Positions 1 to 9,126 of a stretch of DNA of 64,000 bases are shown here, one piece after another. Each line of letters starts with the position of its first letter. Positions within the stretch are counted from its first letter, which is position 1. Made by a program: the position numbers and the translations under genes. The notes under the pieces are model-generated. The model saw only the letters and a list, made by a program, of their open reading frames with translations, made no database searches and was not told the DNA's origin. Origin of the DNA: Silicimonas sp. (GTDB lineage: Bacteria > Pseudomonadota > Alphaproteobacteria > Rhodobacterales > Rhodobacteraceae); contig JAOXSD010000113.1 of NCBI GenBank assembly GCA_025800205.1, forward strand, positions 35,373 to 99,372. Reading direction: 5' to 3'.

Positions 1-241
1 TGAGTTGACGTGAGTGTGTGCGCGTCCCGGACCTGAAATTACGGCGGTCCGGGACGCCGCCTCGCAACAAGGCCGCGATTCGCCCCTCGGATCCGGCAGA
101 GGGCGGCAACCCTCGATCTCAATTTCGCACCTTCTCCCCCCGGCTTTCATCGGCGGGACCAAAAGCTTCCCTAACGTTACTTTTTCTTTGACCTGCACCG
201 GAAACCCGACAGGATATTTCCGATAATAAAGGAAATTCGTC

Positions 242-852
242 GTGAAATTTATTGCCGACCCCCTGGTGCTGGGGGCCTTCGGAGTGGCGGCCGGTCTTTT
301 GTCGACCTTCGCCTATCTCCCCTACATCCGTGACACGCTCAGCGGCAACGCCCAGCCGCAACGGGCCTCCTGGCTGATCTGGTCGGTGCTGGGCTCCATC
401 GCCTTTTTCTCCCAGCTATATGAAGGGGCCGGCGCCTCGCTTTGGTTCGCGGCGGTGCAGGTCTCGGGCACGCTCCTGGTGCTGCTGCTGTCGGTCTGGA
501 AAGGTCAGGGCGCCTATCTGCGCCCGGTCGATTACACGGTGCTGACCTGCGCCGCTGTCGGGCTGTTTTTGTGGTATCAGACCGAAACCGCGGCCTGGGC
601 CCTCAGCATCACCATCGGGGTCAGCTTGCTGGGCGGCTTTCTGACCGTGGCGAAATCCTACCACATGCCGCAAACCGAAACCCTGACCACCTGGCCCTGT
701 CGCTGATCGCCTCTGTCTGCGCGATGATCGCCGTGGGCCGGCTTGACCCGGTGCTGCTGGCCTATCCGGCCTATCTCTTCACCCTCTACGCGATGTTCGT
801 CACCGCCATCCTCATGGGACGGCGCGCCCAGGTGGTCAACGCAAACGTCTGA
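242..852 (+). pseudogene. PQ-loop-like multi-pass membrane protein, frameshifted
   Basis: The gene starts with GTG at 242, eight bases after an AAAGGA ribosome site. The first frame reads 154 residues and stops at 706 in an unrelated CPCR-like tail. The frame one base back continues without a break to 852 with clear hydrophobic helices. Adding one G to the TGG at 692-694 restores a 203-residue protein through the junction TTWALSLIAS. The restored protein has six to seven membrane helices in two similar halves, one containing PQRASW and the other PQTETLTTW, which recalls the PQ-loop/SWEET-like layout. The substrate is unknown. The 3' end overlaps the last codons of the convergent transglycosylase gene. 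It may be a true one-base deletion or a sequencing error in a G/C run; the reading of the frame break itself is firm. Confidence 0.75.
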
Positions 853-2095
853 GGATCTCGAAACTGGCATAGCCATCGGGCACCAGGCCCTGGCTGGCCT
901 GAAAACCCCGGATCGCCTGGATCGTGTTCGGCCCGATCACCCCGTCGACACCCTGGGTGTTGTAACCGCGCGCCGACAACAGCCGCTGCATTTCCTTCTT
1001 CTCGGAGAACCGCAGGTTGCGGTCGCCGCGCGGCCAGCCGGTGCGCAGCGGCCCTGCGCCCTTGAGCCGGTCCGACAGATGCCCGACCGCGATCACATAG
1101 GCATCCGCCGTGTTGTAGCGCTCGATCACGTGGAAATTGTCAAAGATCATGAAGGCCGCACCGCGCGCGCCTGCTGGCAGCAGGATCGAGGCGCGCCCGT
1201 GGTTCGGCACCTTGCGCCCCTTCATGTCGCGCACCCCCATGGCGGCCCATTGGGTCGGGCTTTTCTTCACCCGCTCACCGGTCAGCCCGTAGTTGAAGCC
1301 GCGCGGCAATTGCACCTCCACCCCCCAGGGCTGCCCCTTGGTCCAGCCGAAGCGCTTGAGATAGGCCGCCGTCGACGCCAGCCCGTCGGTGGGATCGTCG
1401 GACCAGATGTCGCGCCGCCCGTCGCCGCGGAAATCCACCGCATAGGACAGATAGGAGGTCGGCATGAACTGGGTGTGCCCCATGGCCCCCGCCCAGCTTC
1501 CGGTCATCTGCCGGGGCGAGACATCGCCCGCCTGCAGGATCTTCAGCGCCGCGATCAATTGCTCCTCGAAGAATCGTCCGCGCCGCCCGTCATAGGCCAG
1601 GGTCGCCAGCGCCGAGATCAGCGGCGTCTTGCCCCGATAGGTGCCATAGGCGCTTTCCAGCCCCCAGATCGCGGTCACCACCTCGGCCTCGACCCCGAAC
1701 CGCGCCTCGATCTCGCGCAGCAGGCGCTTGTGCTTGCGCAGACCGGCGCGGCCGTTCTTCACCCGGGTGTCGGACACGGCGCTGTCGAGATATTCCCAGA
1801 TCTGCTTGGTGAATTCCGACTGGTTGCGGTCCTTTTCGATGATCGCGGGATCAAAGCGCACGCCGCGAAAGGCCGCGTCAAACACGCTGTCGCGAATGCC
1901 CGCCGCCCGCGCCCGGCGGCGGAACCCGCTGATCCAGCGCTGAAAGCCTGCGTTGGTGGCTTGGGATTGGGCCAGCACGAGAGTGCCCTCCGTGATCGTG
2001 GTGGGCCGGGGCTGGGGCGCGGCGGCCTGCTCGGGGGCCGCGAAAAGCGGTCCGGCCAGGCAAATCCCCAGAACAAAGGCGAATAGGCGACGCAT
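836..2095 (-). CDS. Lytic murein transglycosylase, MltB-like, with peptidoglycan-binding domain
   Basis: The 419-residue protein should cleave the MurNAc-GlcNAc bond of peptidoglycan to give 1,6-anhydro ends in the periplasm. Residues 1-19 form a signal peptide, which is why the ATG at 2095 is preferred to one six codons upstream. The SLT_2 (MltB) domain covers about 40-335, with the catalytic Glu in WGLESAYGTY (about residue 147) and the substrate-cleft segment GAMGHTQFMPTSY. The last 58 residues are a PG_binding_1 domain (EMQRLLSARGYN, GVDGVIGPNT). This SLT_2 plus PG_binding_1 order is usual for alphaproteobacterial members. It is transcribed alone and its stop overlaps the end of the frameshifted membrane gene. 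No lipobox is seen, so it is probably soluble in the periplasm. Confidence 0.92.
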   Translation of the reverse strand: MRRLFAFVLGICLAGPLFAAPEQAAAPQPRPTTITEGTLVLAQSQATNAGFQRWISGFRRRARAAGIRDSVFDAAFRGVRFDPAIIEKDRNQSEFTKQIWEYLDSAVSDTRVKNGRAGLRKHKRLLREIEARFGVEAEVVTAIWGLESAYGTYRGKTPLISALATLAYDGRRGRFFEEQLIAALKILQAGDVSPRQMTGSWAGAMGHTQFMPTSYLSYAVDFRGDGRRDIWSDDPTDGLASTAAYLKRFGWTKGQPWGVEVQLPRGFNYGLTGERVKKSPTQWAAMGVRDMKGRKVPNHGRASILLPAGARGAAFMIFDNFHVIERYNTADAYVIAVGHLSDRLKGAGPLRTGWPRGDRNLRFSEKKEMQRLLSARGYNTQGVDGVIGPNTIQAIRGFQASQGLVPDGYASFEILRRLR

Positions 2096-2191
2096 GTGGT
2101 GATCCCTGCTCATTGGCTTTTTTTCGAGCCTAGCGAGATTCGAACGAGCCGGGAAGTCTCGCCCACCGGATCGGCAGAGCCTTGCCGCCGC

Positions 2192-4450
2192 TCACCCCTT
2201 GCGTTTGCGGACAACCTTGCGCTTGGTCTTGGCGGCCTTCTTGCGCGCCTTCATCGCCTTGCGCCGGGTCGGGCCGCGCGCGCCCCGCCCTGCCCCCTTG
2301 GGCAGTCCCTTGCCGTCAAGCTCCAGCAGTTCGAGCATGATCCCGCCGGTCACCGGGGTGACTTCAGACAGACGCACCAGCACCCGTTGGCCGACGGTGA
2401 TCTCAAGCCCGGTGTCCGAGCCCATCAACGTGTGGCTGTCGCGGTCGTAATGAAAATACTCGCGCCCGATCTCGCGGATCGGGATCAGACCGTCGGCGCC
2501 GGTATCATCGAGCTGCACGAAGGCGCCGAAGCGCTGGATGCCGGAGATGCGCCCGCCGATCTCGGTGCCGACCCGGTCCGAGAGATAGGCGGCGAGATAG
2601 CGGTCGGTGGTGTCGCGTTCGGCCTCCATCGAGCGGCGCTCGGTGACCGAGATCTGTTCGCCGGTCTGGCGCAGCCGTTCGATTTCGGCCTCCGTCAACC
2701 CGTCCTGCCCCCAGCCATGGGCGCGGATCAGGGCGCGGTGGACGACAAGGTCCGCATAGCGGCGGATCGGCGAGGTGAAATGGGCGTAAGCCTTGAGCGC
2801 GAGGCCGAAATGGCCGAAATTCTCGGGCGCGTAATAGGCTTGCGTCATCGAGCGCAGCACCGCCATGTTGATGATCGCGGCGTCGTCATGGTCGGCCACG
2901 TCCCCCAGCAGGCGGTTGAGATGGGCGGTTTTCAGCACCTGCCCCTTGGCCAGCGTCAGGCCCGAGGCCTGGGCGGTTTCGCGCAGCGCATCGAGTTTTT
3001 CGCGGGCCGGTTCCTCGTGATCGCGGAACAGCAGCGGGACTTTCTTGGCGATCAGCGCTTCGGCGGCGGCCACATTGGCCAGCACCATGAATTCCTCGAT
3101 CAGCTTGTGGGCGTCGAGCCGGTCCTTGTAGGCGACCGAACGCACCTCGCCCTGATCATCGAGAATGACCTGGCGTTCGGGGAGGTCGAGTTCCAGCGGC
3201 TGGCGGCGGGCGCGGGCTTTCAAAAGCGCGCCATAGGCAGCGTAGAGCGGGCGCAGCACGCTGTCCATCAGCGGGGCGCATTTGTCGTTTACATCGCCAT
3301 CGATTGCGGCCTGCACTTCCTCGTAATGGAGCGAGGCGGCAGAGCGCATCAGGGCGCGGTGGAAGCTGTGCCCGATCAATTCGCCGCCCGCGTCGATCAC
3401 CATGCGGGCGGTGATGCAGGGGCGTTCGACCCCTTCATGGAGCGAGCAGAGGTCGCCCGACAGGCGGTCGGGCAGCATGGGCACGACGCGGTCGGGGAAA
3501 TAGGTGGAATTGCCGCGCGCCCAGGCCTCAACGTCGAGGGCGGAGCCGGGGGTGACGTAGTGGGCCACATCGGCGATGGCGACCCAGAGCACGTGGCCGC
3601 CCTGGTTTTTGGGATCGGGATCGGCTTCAGCCCAGACGGCGTCGTCATGGTCGCGGGCGTCAGAGGGGTCGATGGTCACCAGCGGCAGGTCGCGGAAGTC
3701 TTCGCGTTTGCCGAGCGCGGCGGGTTTGGCAGCGTCGGCCTCGGCGATGGCTGCATCGGGGAAATCGTCGCGCAGCCCGTGCTGGTGGATCGCGATCAGC
3801 GAGACGGCGGGGGGCTGCGACGGGTCACCGAGGCGGGTGACAATGCGCGCGCGCGGCAGGCCCATGCGGCCCTTGGGGCCGGATTGTTCGGCCTCGACCA
3901 GCTCGCCATCTTTCGCGCCATGGGTCGCGCCCTGGGGGACCAGCCATTCGCGGGCCGCCCCCTTGTCGATCGGCAGAATGCGCCCGCCCTCGGCGGTTTT
4001 TCTGAACACGCCCAGCACCTTACGCGGATTGGTGCCGATCCGGCGGATCAACCGGCCTTCGTAGCCGTGCGCCTCGTCCTTGACCTTTTGCAGCCGCGCC
4101 AGAATGCGGTCACCGGGGCCGAGGGCCGGATCGGCGGCCTTGAGGACCAACAGCACCAGCGGCTCCGGTCCCTCGCCCTGCCATTCCATCGGGCGGGCAT
4201 AGAGATCGCCATCGGTGCCCGGTTCCGAGACCAGCAGGACCGAAACCGGCGGCAGGCTTTCGGGGTCGCGATAGGTCTTGCGGCATTTTTCCAGATGGCC
4301 CTCTTCCTGCAACTCCTTGAGCATCCGCTTGAGGTCGATCTTGGCATTGCCCTTGATCCCGAAGGCCTTGGCAATGTCGCGTTTCGAGGTGAGCGAAGGG
4401 TTTTCGCTGATCCAGTCGAGGATCTCGGATTTGGAGGGCATTTTGGCCAT
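2192..4450 (-). CDS. rnr: Ribonuclease R (3'-5' exoribonuclease)
   Basis: The 752-residue enzyme degrades structured RNA from the 3' end and takes part in rRNA quality control and mRNA turnover. An N-terminal winged-helix segment (SEILDWI to LKRMLKEL) is followed by cold-shock-type folds. The RNB catalytic domain carries the Asp cluster DARDHDDAV and the conserved TSPIRRYADL motif. An S1 domain follows (GGRISGIQRFGAFVQLDDTG), then a Lys/Arg-rich tail of about 30 residues typical of RNase R. The start at 4450 (MAKMPSKSEI) is chosen because the family begins here; the twelve codons upstream look non-coding. It sits alone between the transglycosylase and the glycosyltransferase gene. Confidence 0.95.
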   Translation of the reverse strand: MAKMPSKSEILDWISENPSLTSKRDIAKAFGIKGNAKIDLKRMLKELQEEGHLEKCRKTYRDPESLPPVSVLLVSEPGTDGDLYARPMEWQGEGPEPLVLLVLKAADPALGPGDRILARLQKVKDEAHGYEGRLIRRIGTNPRKVLGVFRKTAEGGRILPIDKGAAREWLVPQGATHGAKDGELVEAEQSGPKGRMGLPRARIVTRLGDPSQPPAVSLIAIHQHGLRDDFPDAAIAEADAAKPAALGKREDFRDLPLVTIDPSDARDHDDAVWAEADPDPKNQGGHVLWVAIADVAHYVTPGSALDVEAWARGNSTYFPDRVVPMLPDRLSGDLCSLHEGVERPCITARMVIDAGGELIGHSFHRALMRSAASLHYEEVQAAIDGDVNDKCAPLMDSVLRPLYAAYGALLKARARRQPLELDLPERQVILDDQGEVRSVAYKDRLDAHKLIEEFMVLANVAAAEALIAKKVPLLFRDHEEPAREKLDALRETAQASGLTLAKGQVLKTAHLNRLLGDVADHDDAAIINMAVLRSMTQAYYAPENFGHFGLALKAYAHFTSPIRRYADLVVHRALIRAHGWGQDGLTEAEIERLRQTGEQISVTERRSMEAERDTTDRYLAAYLSDRVGTEIGGRISGIQRFGAFVQLDDTGADGLIPIREIGREYFHYDRDSHTLMGSDTGLEITVGQRVLVRLSEVTPVTGGIMLELLELDGKGLPKGAGRGARGPTRRKAMKARKKAAKTKRKVVRKRKG

Positions 4451-4544
4451 GTTTTGCCCCGTATCACGGGGGCGGCGCAAGGTCACGCGGGGAATGCGCG
4501 CGGCGCGCGCGCCTCCGGCGGGCGTATTTGGCGAAAGGGTGATG

Positions 4545-5108
4545 TCAGAGGTCGGCGGCCGTGTCCACGTCGCGGAGCATGTCGATCATGGTGGTCGGGC
4601 CGGGCAATGTTGGGAGCGTGTCGGCCCGTGTTTCCGGGTGGGACCAGCGGACATTCTCAAAAAGGGTCCGGGGCGCGCGCCCGGGGTGTTTGAGGCCGAC
4701 GAGCCAGTAGCCGCCATCGGGCGCGGGGCCGATGACGGAAGCGGCCTGGCCGAGGGCGCGGAAGCCGCGGGCAATGTGGTGTCTGCGGATGCCGGGAATG
4801 TCGGAACCGATCAGGAGGCTGGGGCCCGGGGTCGCCGCAAGCGCGCGTTTCATCCGCTGGCCCAGATCGCCCCCGCCCTGCGCGAGGCGCGGCAGATCGG
4901 CGGGCCAGAGCGGTTTTCGCAGGCTCGTGTCGGGGGCGACGGCCAGCAGGATCTGCCAGCGCGGATCGCGCAGATTGCGCAGGCTGCGGGCGACCTGGTG
5001 CCGGTACCACCAGGCAGCATTGGTCAGGCCGATGTCAGCCCCGAGGCGGGTTTTCACCCGGCCCGCCCGCGGCTCCTTGACCATGAGGATGAGGGTCGGC
5101 TGTCTCAC
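4545..5108 (-). CDS. TIGR04282-family glycosyltransferase (DUF2064)
   Basis: The 187-residue protein has the GT-A nucleotidyl-transfer fold of the DUF2064/TIGR04282 family. Visible motifs are the N-terminal KEPRAGRVKTRL, the central GSDIPGI in place of the usual metal-binding GSDxP, and GPAPDGGYWLVGL. Some family members act in arsenosugar or hopanoid-type sugar transfer, but no partner gene for those pathways is nearby. The start overlaps the last bases of the downstream-transcribed GNAT gene by four bases, so it is co-translated with GNAT and dapE. Cytoplasmic. The exact acceptor cannot be inferred. Confidence 0.85.
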   Translation of the reverse strand: MRQPTLILMVKEPRAGRVKTRLGADIGLTNAAWWYRHQVARSLRNLRDPRWQILLAVAPDTSLRKPLWPADLPRLAQGGGDLGQRMKRALAATPGPSLLIGSDIPGIRRHHIARGFRALGQAASVIGPAPDGGYWLVGLKHPGRAPRTLFENVRWSHPETRADTLPTLPGPTTMIDMLRDVDTAADL

Positions 5109-5521
5109 AGCGTCCGCAGCATGTCGCGGTGGGGGATGTTCGCGTCGAGATATTCCGGGCCTTCAGCGGCAAACCCGAGAGCTTCGTAGAACCCGATGGC
5201 ATGGGTCTGGGCGCCGAGCTTGGCAGTCTCAAGTCCCATCGCCTTGATTTCCACAAGACAGGCTTCGATCAGCGCCTTGCCGATCCCGGTGCCCCGCTCG
5301 CTGGCCAACACCGCGACACGGCCGATCTTGCCGGTGGTGCCAACGGTCAGGATGCGAGCGGTGCCCACGGGCTGCTCACCGGCAAAGGCGATCAGGTGGA
5401 CCGCCTCGCCATCGCGCCCGTCGCGTTCTTCTTCCTCGGACACGCCCTGCTCGGCGATAAAGACCCGGGCGCGAATGTCCAGCACCGCCGCCATATCTTC
5501 GGGCCCGGCCACGCGGATCAT
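5105..5521 (-). CDS. GNAT-family N-acetyltransferase
   Basis: This 138-residue protein has the GNAT fold. Acetyl-CoA is expected to bind at the motif-A region ([19 protein letters not shown]), and the C-terminal beta-alpha element [11 protein letters not shown] is typical. The ATG at 5521 overlaps the dapE stop as ATGA. A longer reading of 41 more codons would lie inside dapE and has no family similarity, so I rejected it. The opening [20 protein letters not shown] resembles ElaA/PhnO-like small-molecule acetyltransferases. The substrate is unknown. Translational coupling to dapE does not require a role in lysine synthesis. Confidence 0.85.
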   Translation of the reverse strand: MIRVAGPEDMAAVLDIRARVFIAEQGVSEEEERDGRDGEAVHLIAFAGEQPVGTARILTVGTTGKIGRVAVLASERGTGIGKALIEACLVEIKAMGLETAKLGAQTHAIGFYEALGFAAEGPEYLDANIPHRDMLRTL

Positions 5522-6660
5522 GCGAAATATCCCGTCAGGATACGGCGGTAGATGGAGGTGAGTTGCGGGATCTGGCCCATGGCGACCCGTTCGTCCACCT
5601 GATGCATGGATTTGCCCACAAGGCCGAATTCCACCACCGGGCAATGGGCGCGGATGAAGCGCGCATCCGACGTGCCGCCCGAGGTGGAAAGCGCAGGCGC
5701 GACGCCGGTTTCGGCTTCGACGGCTTCGGAGATGAGATCCGAGAGCGGGCCCGGCGGGGTCAGGAAGGCTTCGCCCGAGACCTGGGTTTTCATGGTGATG
5801 TCGATGCCGGTTTCCTCCGCCACCTTGCGCGCCTCATCCTCCAGCCAGTCGGTCAGGCTGGCCGAGCTGTGCACATCGTTGAAACGAATATTGACCGTGG
5901 CGCGGCAACTGGCCGGGATCACGTTATTGGCCGGGTTTCCGGTGTCGATCGTGGTCACCGCCAGGGTCGAGGGATCGAACTGATCGGTGCCCTGATCAAG
6001 CGGGTGGCTCGCGAGCCGGTCCATCAGCCGCGCCAGGGCGGGCACCGGGTTTTTCGCCCGGTGCGGATAGGCCGAATGGCCCTGCACGCCGGTCGCCGTG
6101 AAATAGGCGGTCATCGAGCCGCGACGGCCGATCTTCATCATCTCGCCCATCACATCGGGGCAAGTGGGTTCGCCCACAAGGCAGGCGGTCATCGCCTCAC
6201 CATTGGCCGCCATCCAGTCGAGGATGGCGGCGGTGCCGTCGGTCGCATCGCCTTCCTCGTCGCCGGTGATGGTGATCAGGATCGCGCCCTCGGGCGGAGC
6301 CTCCTGCACCAGGGCGATGGCGGCGGCGACGAAAGCGGCGACGCCCGATTTCATGTCCACCGCGCCGCGCCCGTAAAGCCAGTCGCCGTCGGTCTCGGCC
6401 CCGAAAGGATCGAACGACCAGTCCGACACATCGCCCGGCGGCACCACATCGGTATGGCCGTTGAAGCCGAAGGTCCGTGCCGCGCCCTTGTCGCCCCAGC
6501 GGGCGACGAGATTGGCAATGCCGCCCCGGTCGGCGCGGAAACAGGTGAACCCGGCGGCGGTCAGATGCTCTTCCAACAGGCGGATTGCGCCGCCCTCTTC
6601 CGGGGTAACCGAGGCGCAGCGGATCAGCGAACGGGTCAATTCGATGGGATCAATGCTCAT
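5518..6660 (-). CDS. dapE: Succinyl-diaminopimelate desuccinylase
   Basis: The 380-residue M20 metallopeptidase hydrolyses N-succinyl-L,L-2,6-diaminopimelate to succinate and L,L-DAP in lysine and cell-wall biosynthesis. The first metal ligand is in [13 protein letters not shown]. The bridging Asp lies in [11 protein letters not shown] and the catalytic Glu pair in ITGDEEGDA. The dimerisation domain is in the middle, and the last His ligand lies near the C terminus in [11 protein letters not shown]. Length matches the family (about 375-385). dapD, which acts upstream in the same pathway, lies 3.6 kb away at 10290-11117. The gene heads a small operon with the GNAT and glycosyltransferase genes. 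Confidence 0.95.
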   Translation of the reverse strand: MSIDPIELTRSLIRCASVTPEEGGAIRLLEEHLTAAGFTCFRADRGGIANLVARWGDKGAARTFGFNGHTDVVPPGDVSDWSFDPFGAETDGDWLYGRGAVDMKSGVAAFVAAAIALVQEAPPEGAILITITGDEEGDATDGTAAILDWMAANGEAMTACLVGEPTCPDVMGEMMKIGRRGSMTAYFTATGVQGHSAYPHRAKNPVPALARLMDRLASHPLDQGTDQFDPSTLAVTTIDTGNPANNVIPASCRATVNIRFNDVHSSASLTDWLEDEARKVAEETGIDITMKTQVSGEAFLTPPGPLSDLISEAVEAETGVAPALSTSGGTSDARFIRAHCPVVEFGLVGKSMHQVDERVAMGQIPQLTSIYRRILTGYFA

Positions 6661-6722
6661 GGGCCATGGCTAGCGAAAGCGCGGCCCGCCCGCAATCGCA
6701 ACTGTGGCGTGAGGAGCACCCT

Positions 6723-6737
6723 TTAACCCATTGTTTA
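6723..6737 (+). promoter_or_regulatory. Possible CtrA half-site pair
   Basis: TTAA at 6723-6726 is followed by seven bases and TTTA at 6734-6737. This is one mismatch from the alphaproteobacterial CtrA consensus TTAA-N7-TTAA. It sits in the divergent promoter space between dapE and the Hint-domain protein, about 165 bases before the latter's start. The role is inferred; a match of this length can arise by chance. Confidence 0.3.
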
Positions 6738-6903
6738 CCAAGCCCTCTATGCGCAAGCCCTTCCCCGGGGCATGATTCGAGCAACAAAAAGCCGAGGCAG
6801 GCCCATGATGCGGGACGGGGAAAACCCCGGTCGCATCCTCCGGATTTTCGCGAGCACACCCCGATCGGGGCGGTGGATCTGTCTCTTTGAACATGAGGCA
6901 GGT

Positions 6904-8478
6904 ATGGTTGCTGGGGTCGAGCTAACCTACAATCGGAATGCGTCCGCGCAGGCCATGGCGAATGCCATCTTCGGTGATGGGGTAACGGTCAACGATGCAC
7001 GGTTGAACGCCGATCCGGACCGGGATGCGTCGGCCATTTTCAGCAATGGCAATGGGATCTCGCCGGGCGTGGTGCCCAGCGACACGGGCGTGATCCTGTC
7101 CACCGGCGATGTCCGCGCCTTCACCTCGACGGGCTCGCAATCGAACTTCCGCTCCAACACCACCTCCTCCAACAGCGGGCCGAACAATGACCCGCTGTTC
7201 AACGCGCTGGCGGGCGGCTCGACTTTTGATGCGTCCTATCTGGAGGTGGATTTCACCCCCGATCCGGGGGTGAATTTCATCACCATGGAATTCGTCTTTT
7301 CTTCGGAGGAATATCCCGAATACGCGGGCTCGATCTACAATGACATGGTCGGCGTCTGGATCGACGGCAATGTGGTGCCGCTGGCGGCCGGCACCGGTGT
7401 CGCCAGTGTCGGCAACATCAACCAATCGGGCGGGATCAACCTGTTCAAATCGAACACCGGCGACCAGTTCAACACCGAGATGGACGGGTTCACCGTGTCG
7501 ATGTCGGTCACCGTTCCGGTGACCCCGGGGCAGGAAAACACCCTGCGGATCGGTGTCGCTGATGTGGCCGACAGCCAGTATGATTCCAACCTGCTGATCG
7601 CTGCAAACAGCGTCCAGGGCACTCTCGTGGCGGTGGAAGACCGGGTGCTCCTGCGCCCCGGCGACAGCAAGGTGGTGGATGTCCAGGCCAATGACCTGAA
7701 CCTCACCGGCGGCATTGTGGTGATCACCCGGATCAACGACATCCCCGTCTCGCCCGGCGACAGCGTCACCCTGAACACCGGCCAGACCATCACGCTCAAT
7801 GCCGATGGCACGCTCAGCATGGTCGGCAACACCGCCTCCGAGGATGTGGCTTTCACCTATGAGGTGGAATCCTCCACCGGTGACACGGCGGTGGGCTTTA
7901 TCAATGTGGATACGGTGCCCTGCTTTGTCGCCGGCACGATGATCCGCACCCCGCGCGGCGAACGTCCGGTGGAGAAGCTCAAGGTCGGTCAGCGGGTGAT
8001 GACGCTCGACAACGGCCCCCAGGTGATCCGCTGGATCGGGCGGCGCCGGTTGCCGGCCCAGGGGCCGATGGCGCCGATCCGGATCGCGCCGGGGGTGCTG
8101 GGCGCGACCCGCGCGCTCCATGTCTCGCCCCTGCACCGGCTCCTGTTGCAGAATGAACAGGCCGAGCTGCTCTATGGTTCCTGCGAGATTCTGGCCGCCG
8201 CCCGCGATCTGGTGGGCGAACGCGGCATCACGCGACGCGAGGGCGGCATGGTGGAGTATTTCCACCTGCTGTTTGACGATCATCAGATGATCTGGTCCGA
8301 CGGGCTTTTGAGCGAAAGCTTCCTGCCCGGTCCCCAGACCACCCATTGCTTCGAACCCGAACGCATCGCGGAGATCCGCAGCATCTTTCCCGATCTCGAC
8401 CCGCGCACCGGCGCGGGCTACGGGCCCGCCGCCCGGCCTGCATTGAAACGCTACGAGGCGCGGCTGCTGGTGGCCTGA
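6904..8478 (+). CDS. Choice-of-anchor L protein with C-terminal Hedgehog/intein (Hint) domain
   Basis: The 524-residue protein has two parts. Residues 1-about 235 are a choice-of-anchor L domain, marked by EFVFSSEEYPEYAGSIYNDM and GVWIDG; such domains occur in secreted or surface-attached proteins. After a cadherin-like stretch (about 240-335), a Hint_2 domain begins with Cys340 in VPCFVAGTMIRTPRGERPVE and includes HVSPLHRLL. Hint domains self-process at the leading Cys through a thioester, and this class is common in Rhodobacteraceae. The ATG at 6904 follows a GAGGCAGG ribosome site; an upstream ATG at 6772 adds 44 residues with no family likeness. No N-terminal signal peptide is seen, so a type I route is possible, but no transporter is nearby. 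Confidence 0.88.
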   Translation: MVAGVELTYNRNASAQAMANAIFGDGVTVNDARLNADPDRDASAIFSNGNGISPGVVPSDTGVILSTGDVRAFTSTGSQSNFRSNTTSSNSGPNNDPLFNALAGGSTFDASYLEVDFTPDPGVNFITMEFVFSSEEYPEYAGSIYNDMVGVWIDGNVVPLAAGTGVASVGNINQSGGINLFKSNTGDQFNTEMDGFTVSMSVTVPVTPGQENTLRIGVADVADSQYDSNLLIAANSVQGTLVAVEDRVLLRPGDSKVVDVQANDLNLTGGIVVITRINDIPVSPGDSVTLNTGQTITLNADGTLSMVGNTASEDVAFTYEVESSTGDTAVGFINVDTVPCFVAGTMIRTPRGERPVEKLKVGQRVMTLDNGPQVIRWIGRRRLPAQGPMAPIRIAPGVLGATRALHVSPLHRLLLQNEQAELLYGSCEILAAARDLVGERGITRREGGMVEYFHLLFDDHQMIWSDGLLSESFLPGPQTTHCFEPERIAEIRSIFPDLDPRTGAGYGPAARPALKRYEARLLVA

Positions 8479-8481
8479 GCC

Positions 8482-9126
8482 TCAGCCCAGATGGAGGGCA
8501 GCCACCGCCGCAGGCAGATCCGCGATCCGTTCGACCACGGCGCGCGCGGTGCCCCATTCGGCCTCCGCCCCATAGCCCCAGCGGGCCGCGAGGCTCGCCA
8601 TGCCCACCTCGGCGGCCGCCGCAATGTCATGATGCCGGTCGCCCACCATGACCGAGCTTTCCGGATCTTCCCCGGTCACCTTGATCGCATGGGCCAGAAG
8701 ATCGCCCTTCCAGTTGAACGTGCCATCGAGCTCGGGGCCGAATTCCCGTGCCATGAAGGGCGCAATGCCGAAATGGGCGGTGATCTTGGTGGCATAGGCA
8801 TGGGGTTTGGCGGTCATCAGATAGAGCCGCGCGCCCTGGTCCTGAAGCGCGGCCAGCACCTCCAGCGTGCCGGGATAAAGCTCCGCCTCATACATGCCGC
8901 CCGCAGTATAATGGGCCCGGTAGGCGGCGATGGCGGCCTCGACCTCGGCCTCCGAAAGACCAAGCTGCGGGAAACTGTCCGCGAAAGGCGGGCCGATCAT
9001 CCACATCAGATCGGTTTCGGCCAGCTCCGGCCGGTCGATCTCGCGCAGCCCGTGGCGGATCGAGGCCAGAATGCCCAGGTGGGATTTCATCAGCGTGCCG
9101 TCGAGATCGAGAAACACCGCGCTCAT
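8482..9126 (-). CDS. HAD-family hydrolase, phosphoglycolate phosphatase-like
   Basis: The 214-residue HAD phosphatase begins with the nucleophile motif FLDLDGTLMKS. Motif II is LYLMTAKPH, and motifs III/IV are in the segment ending SSVMVGDRHHDIAAA. A cap domain of about 70 residues after motif I places it in the Gph/5'-nucleotidase branch. Closely related proteins are often annotated as phosphoglycolate phosphatase, but the substrate cannot be told from motifs. It is coupled by an ATGA overlap to the upstream small gene at 9123-9458 and faces the Hint gene with only three bases between the two stops. Confidence 0.88.
   Translation of the reverse strand: MSAVFLDLDGTLMKSHLGILASIRHGLREIDRPELAETDLMWMIGPPFADSFPQLGLSEAEVEAAIAAYRAHYTAGGMYEAELYPGTLEVLAALQDQGARLYLMTAKPHAYATKITAHFGIAPFMAREFGPELDGTFNWKGDLLAHAIKVTGEDPESSVMVGDRHHDIAAAAEVGMASLAARWGYGAEAEWGTARAVVERIADLPAAVAALHLG

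Noticed and set aside
14-226. Short open frame at the left end
   Set aside because: No ribosome site and no protein-like pattern. The region more likely holds the leader of the membrane gene at 242.
2096-4693. Long open frame on the plus strand opposite rnr
   Set aside because: It has no recognisable domain, is rich in His/Arg/Gln as expected for antisense GC-rich frames, and lies wholly over a certain gene.
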